A stretch of 64,000 nucleotides of DNA. Origin: Gammaproteobacteria bacterium (GTDB lineage: Bacteria > Pseudomonadota > Gammaproteobacteria > Competibacterales > Competibacteraceae). The notes beneath the pieces were generated by a model. The model did no database searches and had not been told where the DNA came from. It saw only the letters and a program-made list of their open reading frames with translations. This document shows, one piece after another, positions 16,999 to 26,052 of the stretch (its first letter is position 1; the number at the start of each line of letters is the position of its first letter). The stretch is from contig JACKNE010000012.1 in the NCBI GenBank assembly GCA_024235035.1, positions 124,001 through 188,000 on the forward strand. The letters are read 5' to 3'. The position numbers and the translations under genes were made by a program.

Positions 16999-18571
16999 TT
17001 TTCACAAAATCCGTGAGGGAGGTTATTTCTACGTCGATCGCACCGACCGCATCCCACTCATCGAAAAGGCGGGCAGTCAACTGCTGTTCCTCCGTCCACG
17101 CCGGTTCGGCAAGAGCCTGTGGCTGTCCACGCTGGAGAACTATTACGATCTGGCACGGGCAGACGACTTCGAACGGCTGTTCGGTGGGCTGAAAATCGCT
17201 CAGAGCCCCACCCCGCTGCGCAATCGCTACTTCGTCCTCAAGCTCAACTTTTCCGTGGTGGACCCCAGCGGTGATCACACCGCGATCCGCCGAACGCTCT
17301 TCGACCACATCAACACCCAGATCGAGAACAGTGTGGCCCGCTATGCGCCTTGGCTCCAACATCCGGTGCGTATTCAGCCGGACAATGCCATCGCCAGTCT
17401 GCAATCGCTGGTCGGCGCGATATCCCACACCCCCTATAAGCTCTACCTGCTGATCGACGAACACGATAACTTCGCCAACGAAGTGATGGCCAGCCCGCTG
17501 TGTGGCGCGCCCCGCTACGAGGAGCTGGTCCAGGGTGAAGGTACGATCAAGACCTTCTTCAAAGCGGCCAAGGATGCTGCGGAGGGGCGCGGCCTGGATC
17601 GGGTGTTCATCACCGGCATCTCGCCGGTCGTGCTCAGCGACATCACCAGCGGCTATAACGTGGCCGAAAACGTTTCCCTGTCACCGCGTTTCAACGATCT
17701 GTGCGGATTCCACGCCGAGGAAGTGCAAGAGGCTCTGCGCGGCCTCGGGGTAGCGCGCGTGAAAGAAGCGCTGGACATGATGCGAACCTTTTACAATGGC
17801 TACCGCTTCGCTCCACAAAACGTCGCGTGCGTCTACAACCCGACCCTGGCGTTGTATTTTCTCAAGCATCTGGCTGAGGATGGCGCCTACCCGACCCAAA
17901 TGCTCGACGATAACCTGGCGATGGATCGCAATCGGATTCACTACGTCGCCCGGCTGCCGCACGGTGAAGCACTGGTCAACGCCGCATTGAACCCTGCCGA
18001 ACTGCTCACCGTCGTCCAACTGGCCAACCGCTTTGGGGTGCAGGACATGCTGAGCGCGCCGCGTGACCCCGATTTTCTCACCACCCTGCTCTACTACTTC
18101 GGCGTGCTCACCCTGGACGGGCGCGACGCCTTGGGCAAGCTCAGGCTGACCGTACCCAATCAGGTGATCCGCAAGCTGTACGTCGAGCGCCTGCGCGAAC
18201 AAGTGCTGCCGGATTACCCCGATCAGGAACGACGGCAAGCCGTGGTCGAGCGGTTCTACAGCACCGGCGATCCGGGTCCGTTGTGCGACTTCATCGAGCA
18301 ACGTTATTTCAAGGTGTTCGATAACCGAGACTTGCGCTGGAGCAACGAACTAGTCGTCAAGACCGCCTTCCTGGTGACGCTGTTCAACGATGCCTTCTAT
18401 GTGATGGATTCGGAGCCAGCCCTGGAACGGGGTTATGGCGACCTGATGCTGCGCGTGCGCCCCGACATGCGCCAATATCAGCTCCTTGACCACCTGCTGG
18501 AGTTCAAGACCCTGAGTCTAAAAACGCTGGGCTTGAGCCGTGAAGACCTGAGCCGATGCACCCGAGACTAA
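16964..18571 (+). CDS. AAA-ATPase-like/PD-(D/E)XK nuclease family protein, copy 1, C-terminally truncated
   Basis: A 535-aa member of the family with an N-terminal AAA-ATPase-like domain (FPYGIADF, GYFYVDRTD) and a C-terminal DUF1703/PD-(D/E)XK domain. The P-loop is RPRRFGKS (residues 44-51). Walker B is LYLLIDEHD, where copy 2 has DEYD. The nuclease motif is GYGDLMLRVRPD followed by LLEFK near residue 515. Its start has GGGAGAA upstream. It ends at a TAA where copy 2 reads CAA (Gln), and the remaining tail continues in frame afterwards, so a nonsense mutation removed about 56 residues. The catalytic core is retained. The biological role of the family is not established. Confidence 0.85.
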   Translation: MKIINFPYGIADFHKIREGGYFYVDRTDRIPLIEKAGSQLLFLRPRRFGKSLWLSTLENYYDLARADDFERLFGGLKIAQSPTPLRNRYFVLKLNFSVVDPSGDHTAIRRTLFDHINTQIENSVARYAPWLQHPVRIQPDNAIASLQSLVGAISHTPYKLYLLIDEHDNFANEVMASPLCGAPRYEELVQGEGTIKTFFKAAKDAAEGRGLDRVFITGISPVVLSDITSGYNVAENVSLSPRFNDLCGFHAEEVQEALRGLGVARVKEALDMMRTFYNGYRFAPQNVACVYNPTLALYFLKHLAEDGAYPTQMLDDNLAMDRNRIHYVARLPHGEALVNAALNPAELLTVVQLANRFGVQDMLSAPRDPDFLTTLLYYFGVLTLDGRDALGKLRLTVPNQVIRKLYVERLREQVLPDYPDQERRQAVVERFYSTGDPGPLCDFIEQRYFKVFDNRDLRWSNELVVKTAFLVTLFNDAFYVMDSEPALERGYGDLMLRVRPDMRQYQLLDHLLEFKTLSLKTLGLSREDLSRCTRD

Positions 18572-18742
18572 CTGTGCTCCCTACCCCTCGTGGCCGAACA
18601 ACTCACTGCCGCCACCGCGCAACTGACCCGTTACCGCTCAGCCCTGGAAGCTACTGGCGGCCCACTCAAACTTCAGACCCACGCCGTGGTGTGTATCGGG
18701 CTGGAGCGACTGGTCTTTACTAGCAGCGGGTTCGAAGCCTAG
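18572..18742 (+). pseudogene. Untranslated in-frame tail of AAA/nuclease copy 1
   Basis: Reading on past the TAA at 18569-18571 in the same frame gives 56 codons to a TAG at 18740-18742. They match the C-terminus of copy 2 (LTRYRSALEATGGPLKLQTH, then VVCIGLERLVF). Bases 18627-18708 are identical to 20569-20650. This is the relict 3' end of the preceding gene. Confidence 0.85.
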
Positions 18743-18782
18743 AGACACTGTTGACATCCTTCCCGCCTTGAAGCTCTTTCCT

Positions 18783-18846
18783 GTCGGGCAACGCGACGCT
18801 TTTGCCCGACCTACCGCGTGAGTTCCACAAGAACCCTCGAAGAACC
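18783..18846. repeat. Second copy of hairpin plus 24-bp repeat, upstream of AAA copy 2
   Basis: The hairpin arms GTCGGGCAA (18783-18791) and TTGCCCGAC (18802-18810) have a loop that is the inverse of the loop in the first element. They are followed by the repeat beginning TTCCACAAGAACCCTCGAAG (18823-18846), which matches 16808-16831 with one difference. No left arm was found here. It ends 42 bp before the second AAA gene. Confidence 0.75.
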
Positions 18847-18887
18847 TAAAATGCAGGTACTGCGGCACATTCCGCTCATTCCGCGAG

Positions 18888-20681
18888 ATGACGACCATGC
18901 GTTTTCCCTACGGCATCGCCGATTTTCGCAAGATCCGGGAGGAAGGTTACTTCTACGTGGATCGCACGGATCGCATTGCCCGGATCGAGGAGGCCGGCAG
19001 CCAACTGCTGTTTCTACGGCCACGCCGCTTCGGCAAGAGCCTATGGCTGTCCACGCTGGAAAACTATTATGACTTGGCGCGGGCGGTGGACTTCGAGCGG
19101 CTGTTCGGGGGGCTGAAAATCAGCCGGAATCCGACCCCGTTACACAACCGCTACTTTATGATGCGCTGGGATTTTTCAGCGGTGGACCCCAAAGGCGACG
19201 CCGACGCGATTGCCGCTGCACTCCATCGCCACGTCAACGACGCCATCGAAGCATTCGCCACGCGCTACCGGGACATGATCGAGCATCCGATCGAATGTCA
19301 TCCCAGCGACGCGCTGTGGTCATTCGGACGCCTGCTCACCGCCATCTCCACGACGCCCTACAAGCTCTACCTGCTGATCGATGAATACGACAACTTCGCC
19401 AACGAAGTGATGGTCAGCCCGCTACGAGGCGCCCACCGCTACGAAGAACTGGTGCAAGGCGAAGGCGCCATCAAGACCTTCTTCAAGGCCGTGAAATCCG
19501 CTGCCGGGGGACGAGGATTAGATCGGGTATTCATCACGGGTATCTCACCGGTGGTGCTCAGCGACATCACCAGCGGCTACAACGTGGCCAAGGACATCAC
19601 CCATCTCGATGACTATCACGACCTGTGCGGCTTCACCACTGGCGAACTGGCCGAGGCGATAGCAGGCGTGCTGGCGGCCCGTTCGCTACCGGACGAACGC
19701 ATGCCGGAGATTCTCGGCTTGCTCCAGCGCCTTTACAACGGCTACCGCTTTGGCGAGGGGGATAACCCGTTACTCTACAACCCGACCCTGGCGCTGTATT
19801 TTCTGGACTACTTCAGCCGCTATGGCCGCTATCCACGCCAGATGCTCGACGACAATTTGGCGATGGACCGCCACCGGATTCAGTATGTCGCCCGGCTGCC
19901 GCATGGCGAAACGCTGGTCAATCGCGCCTTGGATGCCAGCCACCCGATCACGGTCGCGCAACTGGTCAACCGCTTCGGGGTGCAGGACATGCTGAGCGCG
20001 CCGCGTGACCCCGCTTTTCTCGCCACTCTGCTCTACTACTTCGGCGTGCTCACCTTGGCCGGGCGGGATGCCCTGGGCAAGCTGCTGTTGACCATTCCCA
20101 ATCAGGTGATCCGCAAGCTGTACGCCGAGCGGCTCCAGGAGCAGGTATTGCCGGACTACGGCGACCAGGAACAGCGACAGCGGGTGGTCGAGCGGTTCTA
20201 CGCCACTGGCGATCTCGGTCCGTTGTGCGACTTTCTCGAACAACGCTATTTCAAAGTCTTCGACAACCGTGACCTACGCTGGAGCAACGAGCTAGTGGTC
20301 AAAACTGCGTTTCTGGTCACGCTGTTCAACGATGCATTCTACCTGATCGACTCGGAGCCGGCGCTGGGGCGGGGCTACGGCGATTTGCTGCTGCGGGTGC
20401 GGCCCGATATGCGCCAATACGCCCTGCTCGATCACCTGCTGGAGTTCAAGGCGGTGGGCCTGAAGGCGGTGGGCCTGACTGGCGCCGAGCTGGCGGCGCG
20501 CACGCAGGAGCAACTGCGCACCCTGCCGGCGGTGGCGGACACTCTGCGGGAAGCGGAAGCGCAACTGGCCCGTTACCGCTCAGCCCTGGAAGCTACTGGC
20601 GGCCCACTCAAACTTCAGACCCACGCCGTGGTGTGTATCGGGCTGGAGCGGTTGGTTTTTGCCGATCGCCGGCTTGAATGA
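18888..20681 (+). CDS. AAA-ATPase-like/PD-(D/E)XK nuclease family protein, copy 2 (full length)
   Basis: A 597-aa paralogue of the preceding gene with the same order of domains: FPYGIADFRKIREEGYFYVD, P-loop RPRRFGKS, Walker B LYLLIDEYD, then the nuclease region GYGDLLLRVRPD and LLEFK. The C-terminal tail absent from copy 1 is present here (helical, TLREAEAQLARYRSALEATG). Translation may begin at 18888 or at the ATG at 18897. It is co-oriented with copy 1, about 317 bp downstream. Families like this occur in multicopy in some bacteria; roles in mobility or defence have been suggested but not shown. Confidence 0.85.
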   Translation: MTTMRFPYGIADFRKIREEGYFYVDRTDRIARIEEAGSQLLFLRPRRFGKSLWLSTLENYYDLARAVDFERLFGGLKISRNPTPLHNRYFMMRWDFSAVDPKGDADAIAAALHRHVNDAIEAFATRYRDMIEHPIECHPSDALWSFGRLLTAISTTPYKLYLLIDEYDNFANEVMVSPLRGAHRYEELVQGEGAIKTFFKAVKSAAGGRGLDRVFITGISPVVLSDITSGYNVAKDITHLDDYHDLCGFTTGELAEAIAGVLAARSLPDERMPEILGLLQRLYNGYRFGEGDNPLLYNPTLALYFLDYFSRYGRYPRQMLDDNLAMDRHRIQYVARLPHGETLVNRALDASHPITVAQLVNRFGVQDMLSAPRDPAFLATLLYYFGVLTLAGRDALGKLLLTIPNQVIRKLYAERLQEQVLPDYGDQEQRQRVVERFYATGDLGPLCDFLEQRYFKVFDNRDLRWSNELVVKTAFLVTLFNDAFYLIDSEPALGRGYGDLLLRVRPDMRQYALLDHLLEFKAVGLKAVGLTGAELAARTQEQLRTLPAVADTLREAEAQLARYRSALEATGGPLKLQTHAVVCIGLERLVFADRRLE

Positions 20682-20744
20682 CCAGAAACATCGAGGTGAT
20701 GAGCGGCCATCATTTGGATTTTGCGGTTATTCCTGCACCGCTCC

Positions 20745-21476
20745 TCAACCCCGCCCGCCCAGATACGCCCGTCGCACCTCGGGATTGGCCAACAATTCTT
20801 CGCCAGTGCCCGACAAACGGATTTCGCCGTTGACCAGCACATAGCCGCGTTGCGCCAATTTCAAGGCGTGATGCGCGTTCTGCTCCACCAGGAAAATGGT
20901 CGCGCCGCTGTCACGAATCTCGCGAATCGTGGCAAAAATGCGCTGGACCATGAGCGGCGCCAGTCCCAGGCTAGGTTCATCCAACAGCAGCAGCTGGGGC
21001 CGGCTCATCAACGCCCGACCAATCGCCAGCATCTGCTGCTCCCCGCCGGAGAGCGTGCCCGCTCGTTGGTTACGCCGTTCCTTCAAGCGGGGAAACAATT
21101 CGAATACCTTGATCAGGTCGGCGTCCATATGCTCCATCCCGACCGGTATCGCCCCCATCAACAGATTTTCCTCCACACTCATCGACGCAAAAATCCGCCG
21201 CCCTTCGGGGGCTTGCGCGATGCCCCGTCGGGCGATTTCATGAGTGGGCAAGCCGGTGATGTCGTGACCCTGGTAACGAATCCAACCCCTGGCTGGCGGC
21301 GGATCGCCAAACAGACTCATCAATAACGTCGATTTACCGGCCCCATTAGCGCCGATCAGGGTCACGATCTCGCCAGGAGCAATGGACAGGGAGACTTGGT
21401 GCAACGCCTGAATCGGGCCGTAGCAGGCATCCAACTCGTGGATTTGCAACAACGGCTCGTCATGACTCATCGTCAT
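20745..21476 (-). CDS. livF: Branched-chain amino acid-type ABC transporter ATPase LivF
   Basis: A 243-aa ABC ATPase with Walker A GANGAGKST, Q-loop APEGRRIF, signature LSGGEQQML and Walker B LLLLDEPSLGLAP. The APEGRRIFASMSVEENL stretch is typical of LivF. It is last in a leftward livK-livH-livM-livG-livF operon and overlaps livG. The start at 21476 (MTMSHDEPLLQ) or 21470 is chosen; the longer frame runs inside livG. Confidence 0.93.
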   Translation of the reverse strand: MTMSHDEPLLQIHELDACYGPIQALHQVSLSIAPGEIVTLIGANGAGKSTLLMSLFGDPPPARGWIRYQGHDITGLPTHEIARRGIAQAPEGRRIFASMSVEENLLMGAIPVGMEHMDADLIKVFELFPRLKERRNQRAGTLSGGEQQMLAIGRALMSRPQLLLLDEPSLGLAPLMVQRIFATIREIRDSGATIFLVEQNAHHALKLAQRGYVLVNGEIRLSGTGEELLANPEVRRAYLGGRG

Positions 21477-22359
21477 GCACCGCTTCGGTTCCAAGATAGG
21501 CCGCCAGCACCGCCGGGTGCCGCGCCACGGTATGCGGATCACCATCCGCGATCACCTCGCCATAATCCAGCACCACAATATGCTCCGATAAACCCATCAC
21601 CAGGCCCATATCATGTTCGATCAGGAGAATCGTGACGCCATGCTCGTCGCGCAATCGGCGAATCAGTTCGCTCAATTCCACGGTCTCGCGAGGGTTCAAT
21701 CCAGCCGCCGGTTCGTCCAAGCACAGCAACCGGGGCCCGGTGCACATGGCCCGGGCGATTTCCAGACGCCGCTGGTGACCATAAGGTAATTCTCCCGCCA
21801 GACGGTTGGCATCCTCCGCCAGCCCGAAAACCTTGAGCCAGGCGTAAGCACGCTCCAAGGCGTCGCGTTCGGACTGACGGTAGGCCGCCGTTTGCAACAG
21901 ACCCGCCACCAAGTTGCGGTTCAGTTGCAGGTGCTGAGCGACCAGCAGGTTCTCGATCGCAGTCATTTCCTTGAACAGCCGCACGTTCTGAAAAGTACGC
22001 GCCACTCCAGCCTGGGTCACCCGATGAGTGCCACCGAGCATTTTGTAATACAACCGGTTGGCAAAGCTTGCGGGGTTGATCCAGTCGCTAGTCCGGAACG
22101 GTTGGCCGAGGATATTCATCAAATCGGTCGTGGCGCGCGGCGTGTGCAGCATAATCTGGCCTTCCGTCGCCTTGTAGAACCCGGTCAGACAATTGAACAC
22201 GGTCGTCTTGCCGGCACCGTTGGGACCGATCAAAGCGGAAATCGAGCCGCGCCTGACCTCGAAACTGACATCGTTGAGCGCCAGGATACCACCGAAACGC
22301 ATGGTCAATCCGGCCACCTCCAGAATCGGCGGATGGATCGGATCGGTGGTCACCGGCAT
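21460..22359 (-). CDS. livG: Branched-chain amino acid-type ABC transporter ATPase LivG
   Basis: A 299-aa ABC ATPase with Walker A GPNGAGKTT, the LivG-type insertion between Walker A and the Q-loop (VARTFQNVRLFKEMTAIEN), signature LPYGHQRRLEIARA and Walker B LLCLDEPAAGLNP. It overlaps the end of livM by about 10 bp and the start of livF, indicating translational coupling. Confidence 0.95.
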   Translation of the reverse strand: MPVTTDPIHPPILEVAGLTMRFGGILALNDVSFEVRRGSISALIGPNGAGKTTVFNCLTGFYKATEGQIMLHTPRATTDLMNILGQPFRTSDWINPASFANRLYYKMLGGTHRVTQAGVARTFQNVRLFKEMTAIENLLVAQHLQLNRNLVAGLLQTAAYRQSERDALERAYAWLKVFGLAEDANRLAGELPYGHQRRLEIARAMCTGPRLLCLDEPAAGLNPRETVELSELIRRLRDEHGVTILLIEHDMGLVMGLSEHIVVLDYGEVIADGDPHTVARHPAVLAAYLGTEAVHDDES

Positions 22360-23642
22360 AGTCCTTTGACTTCGAAAGCCCGCCGCCGGGGACGCATCAG
22401 GCCACGCGGCCGCCAGATCATCATCAGCACCATCAACACCCCGAAGGTAAATACCCGATAATCGGCAAAAGCGCGCAACAATTCAGGCAGGATGGTCAAC
22501 ACCACCGCCGCCACAATCACCCCAGTGGTGGAACCCAGTCCACCCAAGACCACGATGGCGACAATCAGCGCCGACTCGAAGAAATTGAACGACATGGGAT
22601 TGATGAAACCCTGATACGTCGCAAAGAAGACTCCGGCGATTCCGCCCACCGTCGCGCCCATCATGAACGCCGATAATTTGACCAGGACATGGTTGATACC
22701 CAAAGCGCGGCAGGCGATCTCGTCCTCGCGTAACGCCTCCCAGGCGCGACCCACTGGCATATTGCGCAGGCGGGTGACCACTACCACCATCAGGCAGACG
22801 ATCAGAAACAACGCCAGGTAGATAAAAATGAAGCGGTGCAGAGGATCGTAGCTGATCTGGAAATATTCGTGAAAGGGCATCCCGCCGTCTCTGGCGGTAC
22901 GGGTGAATTCCAAGCCGAACAATTGGGGAGCCGGAGCAGAAACACCGTTGGGACCACCGGTGAATTCCAACCAGTTATTCAGCACCAAGCGGATGATCTC
23001 GCCAAAGCCCAGGGTGACGATGGCCAGATAGTCGCCGTGCATCCGCAATACCGGGAAGCCGAGTACGCCGCCGAACAGCGCGGCTAGCATCGCCGCCAAC
23101 GGCAGCGCGCTCCAGAAGCCCAAGTCGAGATACTGCGCGCCCAAGGCCAATCCGTAAGCGCCGACGGCGTAGAAGGCGACGTAGCCAAGATCCAGCAAGC
23201 CGGCCAGTCCGACCACGATATTCAGACCCAAACCAAGCAACACGTAGATCATGGCTTGAATCAGTACGGTCAGCCAGTATTTGCTGGCTAGAAACGGCAC
23301 GCTCAAGCTGACGACGACCATGATCAATAACCACCAGCGTTGCCGGTCGCTTTCCGAGGCGCTGACCACCAAGACGCCGGGCTGACGGCGGCGAGCATTG
23401 AAGCGTTCCAGCACAGCTTGACCGATCGAAGTCTGCAACGCTAGCGTCACCAGAAATCGGCCAGCCGCGATGATCGCAGCGATCAGCAACGGTCGCTGCA
23501 ATTCGTTCTGGACTTGATAACCGTCCAGCACCAAACCGACGATCGGCCCGAGCAACAACAGCGCCAGCACGAAGGCCGCAGCGGCTTCCAGAACAGCTTG
23601 GCGAACCACGAGATTCCAATGAACCTTGCTGGTAGGCGACAT
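22350..23642 (-). CDS. livM: Branched-chain amino acid-type ABC transporter permease LivM
   Basis: A 430-aa polytopic permease with an extended N-terminus as in proteobacterial LivM. The conserved core LGLNIVVGLAGLLDLGYVAF, the EAA-like loop GRAWEALREDEIACRALGI and VLGGLGSTTGVI are present. It forms the channel with LivH and starts 3 bp after the livH stop. Confidence 0.95.
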   Translation of the reverse strand: MSPTSKVHWNLVVRQAVLEAAAAFVLALLLLGPIVGLVLDGYQVQNELQRPLLIAAIIAAGRFLVTLALQTSIGQAVLERFNARRRQPGVLVVSASESDRQRWWLLIMVVVSLSVPFLASKYWLTVLIQAMIYVLLGLGLNIVVGLAGLLDLGYVAFYAVGAYGLALGAQYLDLGFWSALPLAAMLAALFGGVLGFPVLRMHGDYLAIVTLGFGEIIRLVLNNWLEFTGGPNGVSAPAPQLFGLEFTRTARDGGMPFHEYFQISYDPLHRFIFIYLALFLIVCLMVVVVTRLRNMPVGRAWEALREDEIACRALGINHVLVKLSAFMMGATVGGIAGVFFATYQGFINPMSFNFFESALIVAIVVLGGLGSTTGVIVAAVVLTILPELLRAFADYRVFTFGVLMVLMMIWRPRGLMRPRRRAFEVKGLCR

Positions 23643-23645
23643 CGC

Positions 23646-24563
23646 TTACACCTTCTCCACTTCCGGTTTACCGAGCAAGCCGGTGGGGCGGAAAATCAGC
23701 ACCAACACCAGCAACGAGAAGGCGAATACATCCTTGTAATCCGTGTTGACCATGCCGGAGAACAACGCCTCCGATAAACCGAGAATCAAGCCACCCAGCA
23801 TAGCTCCCGGTAACGAGCCGATGCCACCCAGCACGGCAGCGGTGAAAGCCTTGATGCCGGTGACAAAGCCAATGTAGAAATCGAAAGAACCATAGTTCAA
23901 GGTAACCAGCACCCCAGCGATCGCCGCCATGGCCGCGCCGATGACGAACACCGTGGAAATGATCCGGTCGGTGTTGATGCCGAGAATCGCCGCCATCCGC
24001 CGATCCTGCTGCGTCGCGCGGCATTGCCGACCCAGCGAGGTGCGTTGGATCAGCCAAGTCAACATCGCCATGCTGGCCAGGGAAACCACGATGATCATCA
24101 ACTGCACCAGAGTAATCTGCACGAAGTCATTACCTTCGCCAAGGCGCAGTGTCGCCGGAATCAGGCTAGGCACCCCCTGAGTCTTGGCGCCCTGGCTCAG
24201 TTGCACTCCGTTTTGCAACACCAACGACATGCCAATGGCAGAGATCAACGGTGCTAGTCGGGGTGCGCCGCGCAATGGGCGGTAGGCGATACGCTCGATG
24301 GTCCAGCCGTAGGCGGCGGTGATCAGCAGAGTCGTCGCCAGCGTCGCCAACAGGGCGAAGGGCAGCGAGTCGATACCGAAGGAGAAGAGGACGGCCAGAC
24401 AAATCGCGGTCAGATAAGCCGAAACCATATAAACGTCACCGTGCGCAAAATTGATCATGCCCACGATACCGTACACCATGGTGTAGCCGATGGCGATCAA
24501 GCCATAGATGGAACCCAGCGTCAGGCCATTGACCAGCTGCTGGGCGAGAATATGCCAGTCCAT
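23646..24563 (-). CDS. livH: Branched-chain amino acid-type ABC transporter permease LivH
   Basis: A 305-aa polytopic permease starting MDWHILAQQLVNGLTLGSIY. The family signature GMINFAHGDVYMVSAY is near residue 40 and AAVLGGIGSLPGAMLGGLIL near the C-terminus. It is separated from the upstream binding-protein gene by a strong hairpin with a T-tract, which probably lowers its expression relative to livK. Confidence 0.95.
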   Translation of the reverse strand: MDWHILAQQLVNGLTLGSIYGLIAIGYTMVYGIVGMINFAHGDVYMVSAYLTAICLAVLFSFGIDSLPFALLATLATTLLITAAYGWTIERIAYRPLRGAPRLAPLISAIGMSLVLQNGVQLSQGAKTQGVPSLIPATLRLGEGNDFVQITLVQLMIIVVSLASMAMLTWLIQRTSLGRQCRATQQDRRMAAILGINTDRIISTVFVIGAAMAAIAGVLVTLNYGSFDFYIGFVTGIKAFTAAVLGGIGSLPGAMLGGLILGLSEALFSGMVNTDYKDVFAFSLLVLVLIFRPTGLLGKPEVEKV

Positions 24564-24592
24564 GCGGAGCGGATTACCGGATGCGTGATGAG

Positions 24593-24635
24593 AAAAAGCA
24601 GCGCCCCTCCCCCGCCAGGAGGGCGGGCGGGGCGC
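24593..24635 (-). terminator. Intrinsic (partial) terminator between livK and livH
   Basis: Outer arms GCGCCCC (24601-24607) and GGGGCGC (24629-24635) and inner arms CCCGCC (24611-24616) and GGCGGG (24622-24627) form a long GC stem. On the leftward strand it is followed by TTTTT (24593-24597). It lies in the 81-bp gap after livK, where binding-protein operons often attenuate transcription. Confidence 0.8.
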
Positions 24636-24644
24636 CTGGGACTA

Positions 24645-25784
24645 TTACTGCATTTCCTTATAATTTCCGTCCGCTCCCCAGATGAACAACGAGAAGCTGG
24701 TTTCTTTGAGGTCGCCTTTGCTATCCCAGCTCTTGGGCCCTAGCACGGTCGACACCGTATGCGATTTGAGCCACTCGGCGAGCTTCATGCCATCACCGGT
24801 CTTGGCGCCGTTCATACTCGCCGCAATGGCTTCCAACGAAGCATAGGCGTATAGCGTGAAACCGGCCGGATCGAAACCGGCTTCTTTCATTTTTCTGACC
24901 ACATCTTGGCTGGTGGGAATGTTGCGCGCTTCACGAACTGAGGTCATGTAGGCCCCTTCGACGAACTGGGGGCCGCCGGCGGTAGTCACAATGGCCGGGT
25001 CCAAACTACCGTCGCCAGAGAGGAAGTTGACCTTCAAGCCCTGCTCACGCAACTGCCGCAGCAGTGGGCCGGCTTCGTTGTACAAGCCACCGAAATACAC
25101 GGTATCCGCATCCGCCGCCTTGATCTTGGTCACCAGCGCGTTGAAATCCTTCTCACCACGCGTCAGTCCTTCGTACAGCACCACCCGGTCGTCAGCCTGC
25201 AACTCCTTCAATCGATCGCGCATGGCGTCAGCGATACCCTGACCGTAGGTATCCTTATCATGCACCACGGCGATTTTCTTAGCCTTGAGTTCATTCACGA
25301 TGAAATCCGCAGCCAAGGGTCCCTGTTGATCGTCACGCCCACACATGCGGAACATGGTCGGTAAGCCACGCTCGGTGACTTTAGGATTGGTGGAGCCGGG
25401 GGTAATCACCAGGACACCCGCGTCGGCGTAGACTTCAGAAGCCGGGATGGTCGAGGAGGAACAGAAGTGGCCAACTACCGCCGCCACCTTGTCCTGATCT
25501 AATAATCGGTTCGCAACCGCCGTTGCCTGCTTGGGCTCGCAAGCATCATCACCCTTGACCAGCTCGATTTGCTTGCCGCCGATGCCGCCAGCGGCGTTGA
25601 TATCCTCAGCCGCCTGGCTGGCGCCACGCCAGAATTGCTCGCCAAACGCGGCGTAGCCGCCGGTCATCGGGCCAGCGACGCCGATCTTGATGGTGTCGGC
25701 AGCGCCCGCCAGACCGCTCAGACTGCTCAGTCCGCCCGCCAGGGCAACCGCCAACAAGCGGCGTGGGAAGGAAAGATGATTCAT
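24645..25784 (-). CDS. livK: Branched-chain amino acid-type ABC transporter substrate-binding protein
   Basis: A 379-aa periplasmic type I binding protein. The signal peptide runs MNHLSFPRRLLAVALAGGLS to a cleavage site near LAGAA. The mature start DTIKIGVAGPMTGGYAAFGE is the usual LivJ/LivK opening, and KGDDACEPKQATAVANRL and TPGSTNPKVTERG follow. It may bind leucine, isoleucine or valine, or another ligand of this class. It is first gene of the liv operon; the 268-bp gap behind it (25785-26052) should hold its promoter. Confidence 0.92.
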   Translation of the reverse strand: MNHLSFPRRLLAVALAGGLSSLSGLAGAADTIKIGVAGPMTGGYAAFGEQFWRGASQAAEDINAAGGIGGKQIELVKGDDACEPKQATAVANRLLDQDKVAAVVGHFCSSSTIPASEVYADAGVLVITPGSTNPKVTERGLPTMFRMCGRDDQQGPLAADFIVNELKAKKIAVVHDKDTYGQGIADAMRDRLKELQADDRVVLYEGLTRGEKDFNALVTKIKAADADTVYFGGLYNEAGPLLRQLREQGLKVNFLSGDGSLDPAIVTTAGGPQFVEGAYMTSVREARNIPTSQDVVRKMKEAGFDPAGFTLYAYASLEAIAASMNGAKTGDGMKLAEWLKSHTVSTVLGPKSWDSKGDLKETSFSLFIWGADGNYKEMQ

Positions 25785-26052
25785 GAAAGCACTCCTTGGG
25801 TGTGCAGGTTGGGTACCAGAGATTTACATGGCGCGAAACAACTTAAGGGTGTCGCTAAACATCGAAGCGACGCAACGTGGTCAAGCTTTCTTAATTTTTG
25901 TTGAAGTTGCCCTATTTTGCGAATTTTTGCAAAGATTGCTATGTCGCCATCAGTAATGGCGGCCAAAGTTCGTGTCGAAAGTCGATTCCAGCGCATCCAT
26001 ATGCGAGCTCAGAATTCAAAAGGCCAGAATCAGCTCCAGCATGGCCAAGACG

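Noticed and set aside
16722..20681. Insertion sequence or transposon carrying the AAA genes
   Set aside because: No transposase, no flanking pair of terminal repeats around the whole segment, and no target-site duplication could be identified. Only the small repeat modules are supported.
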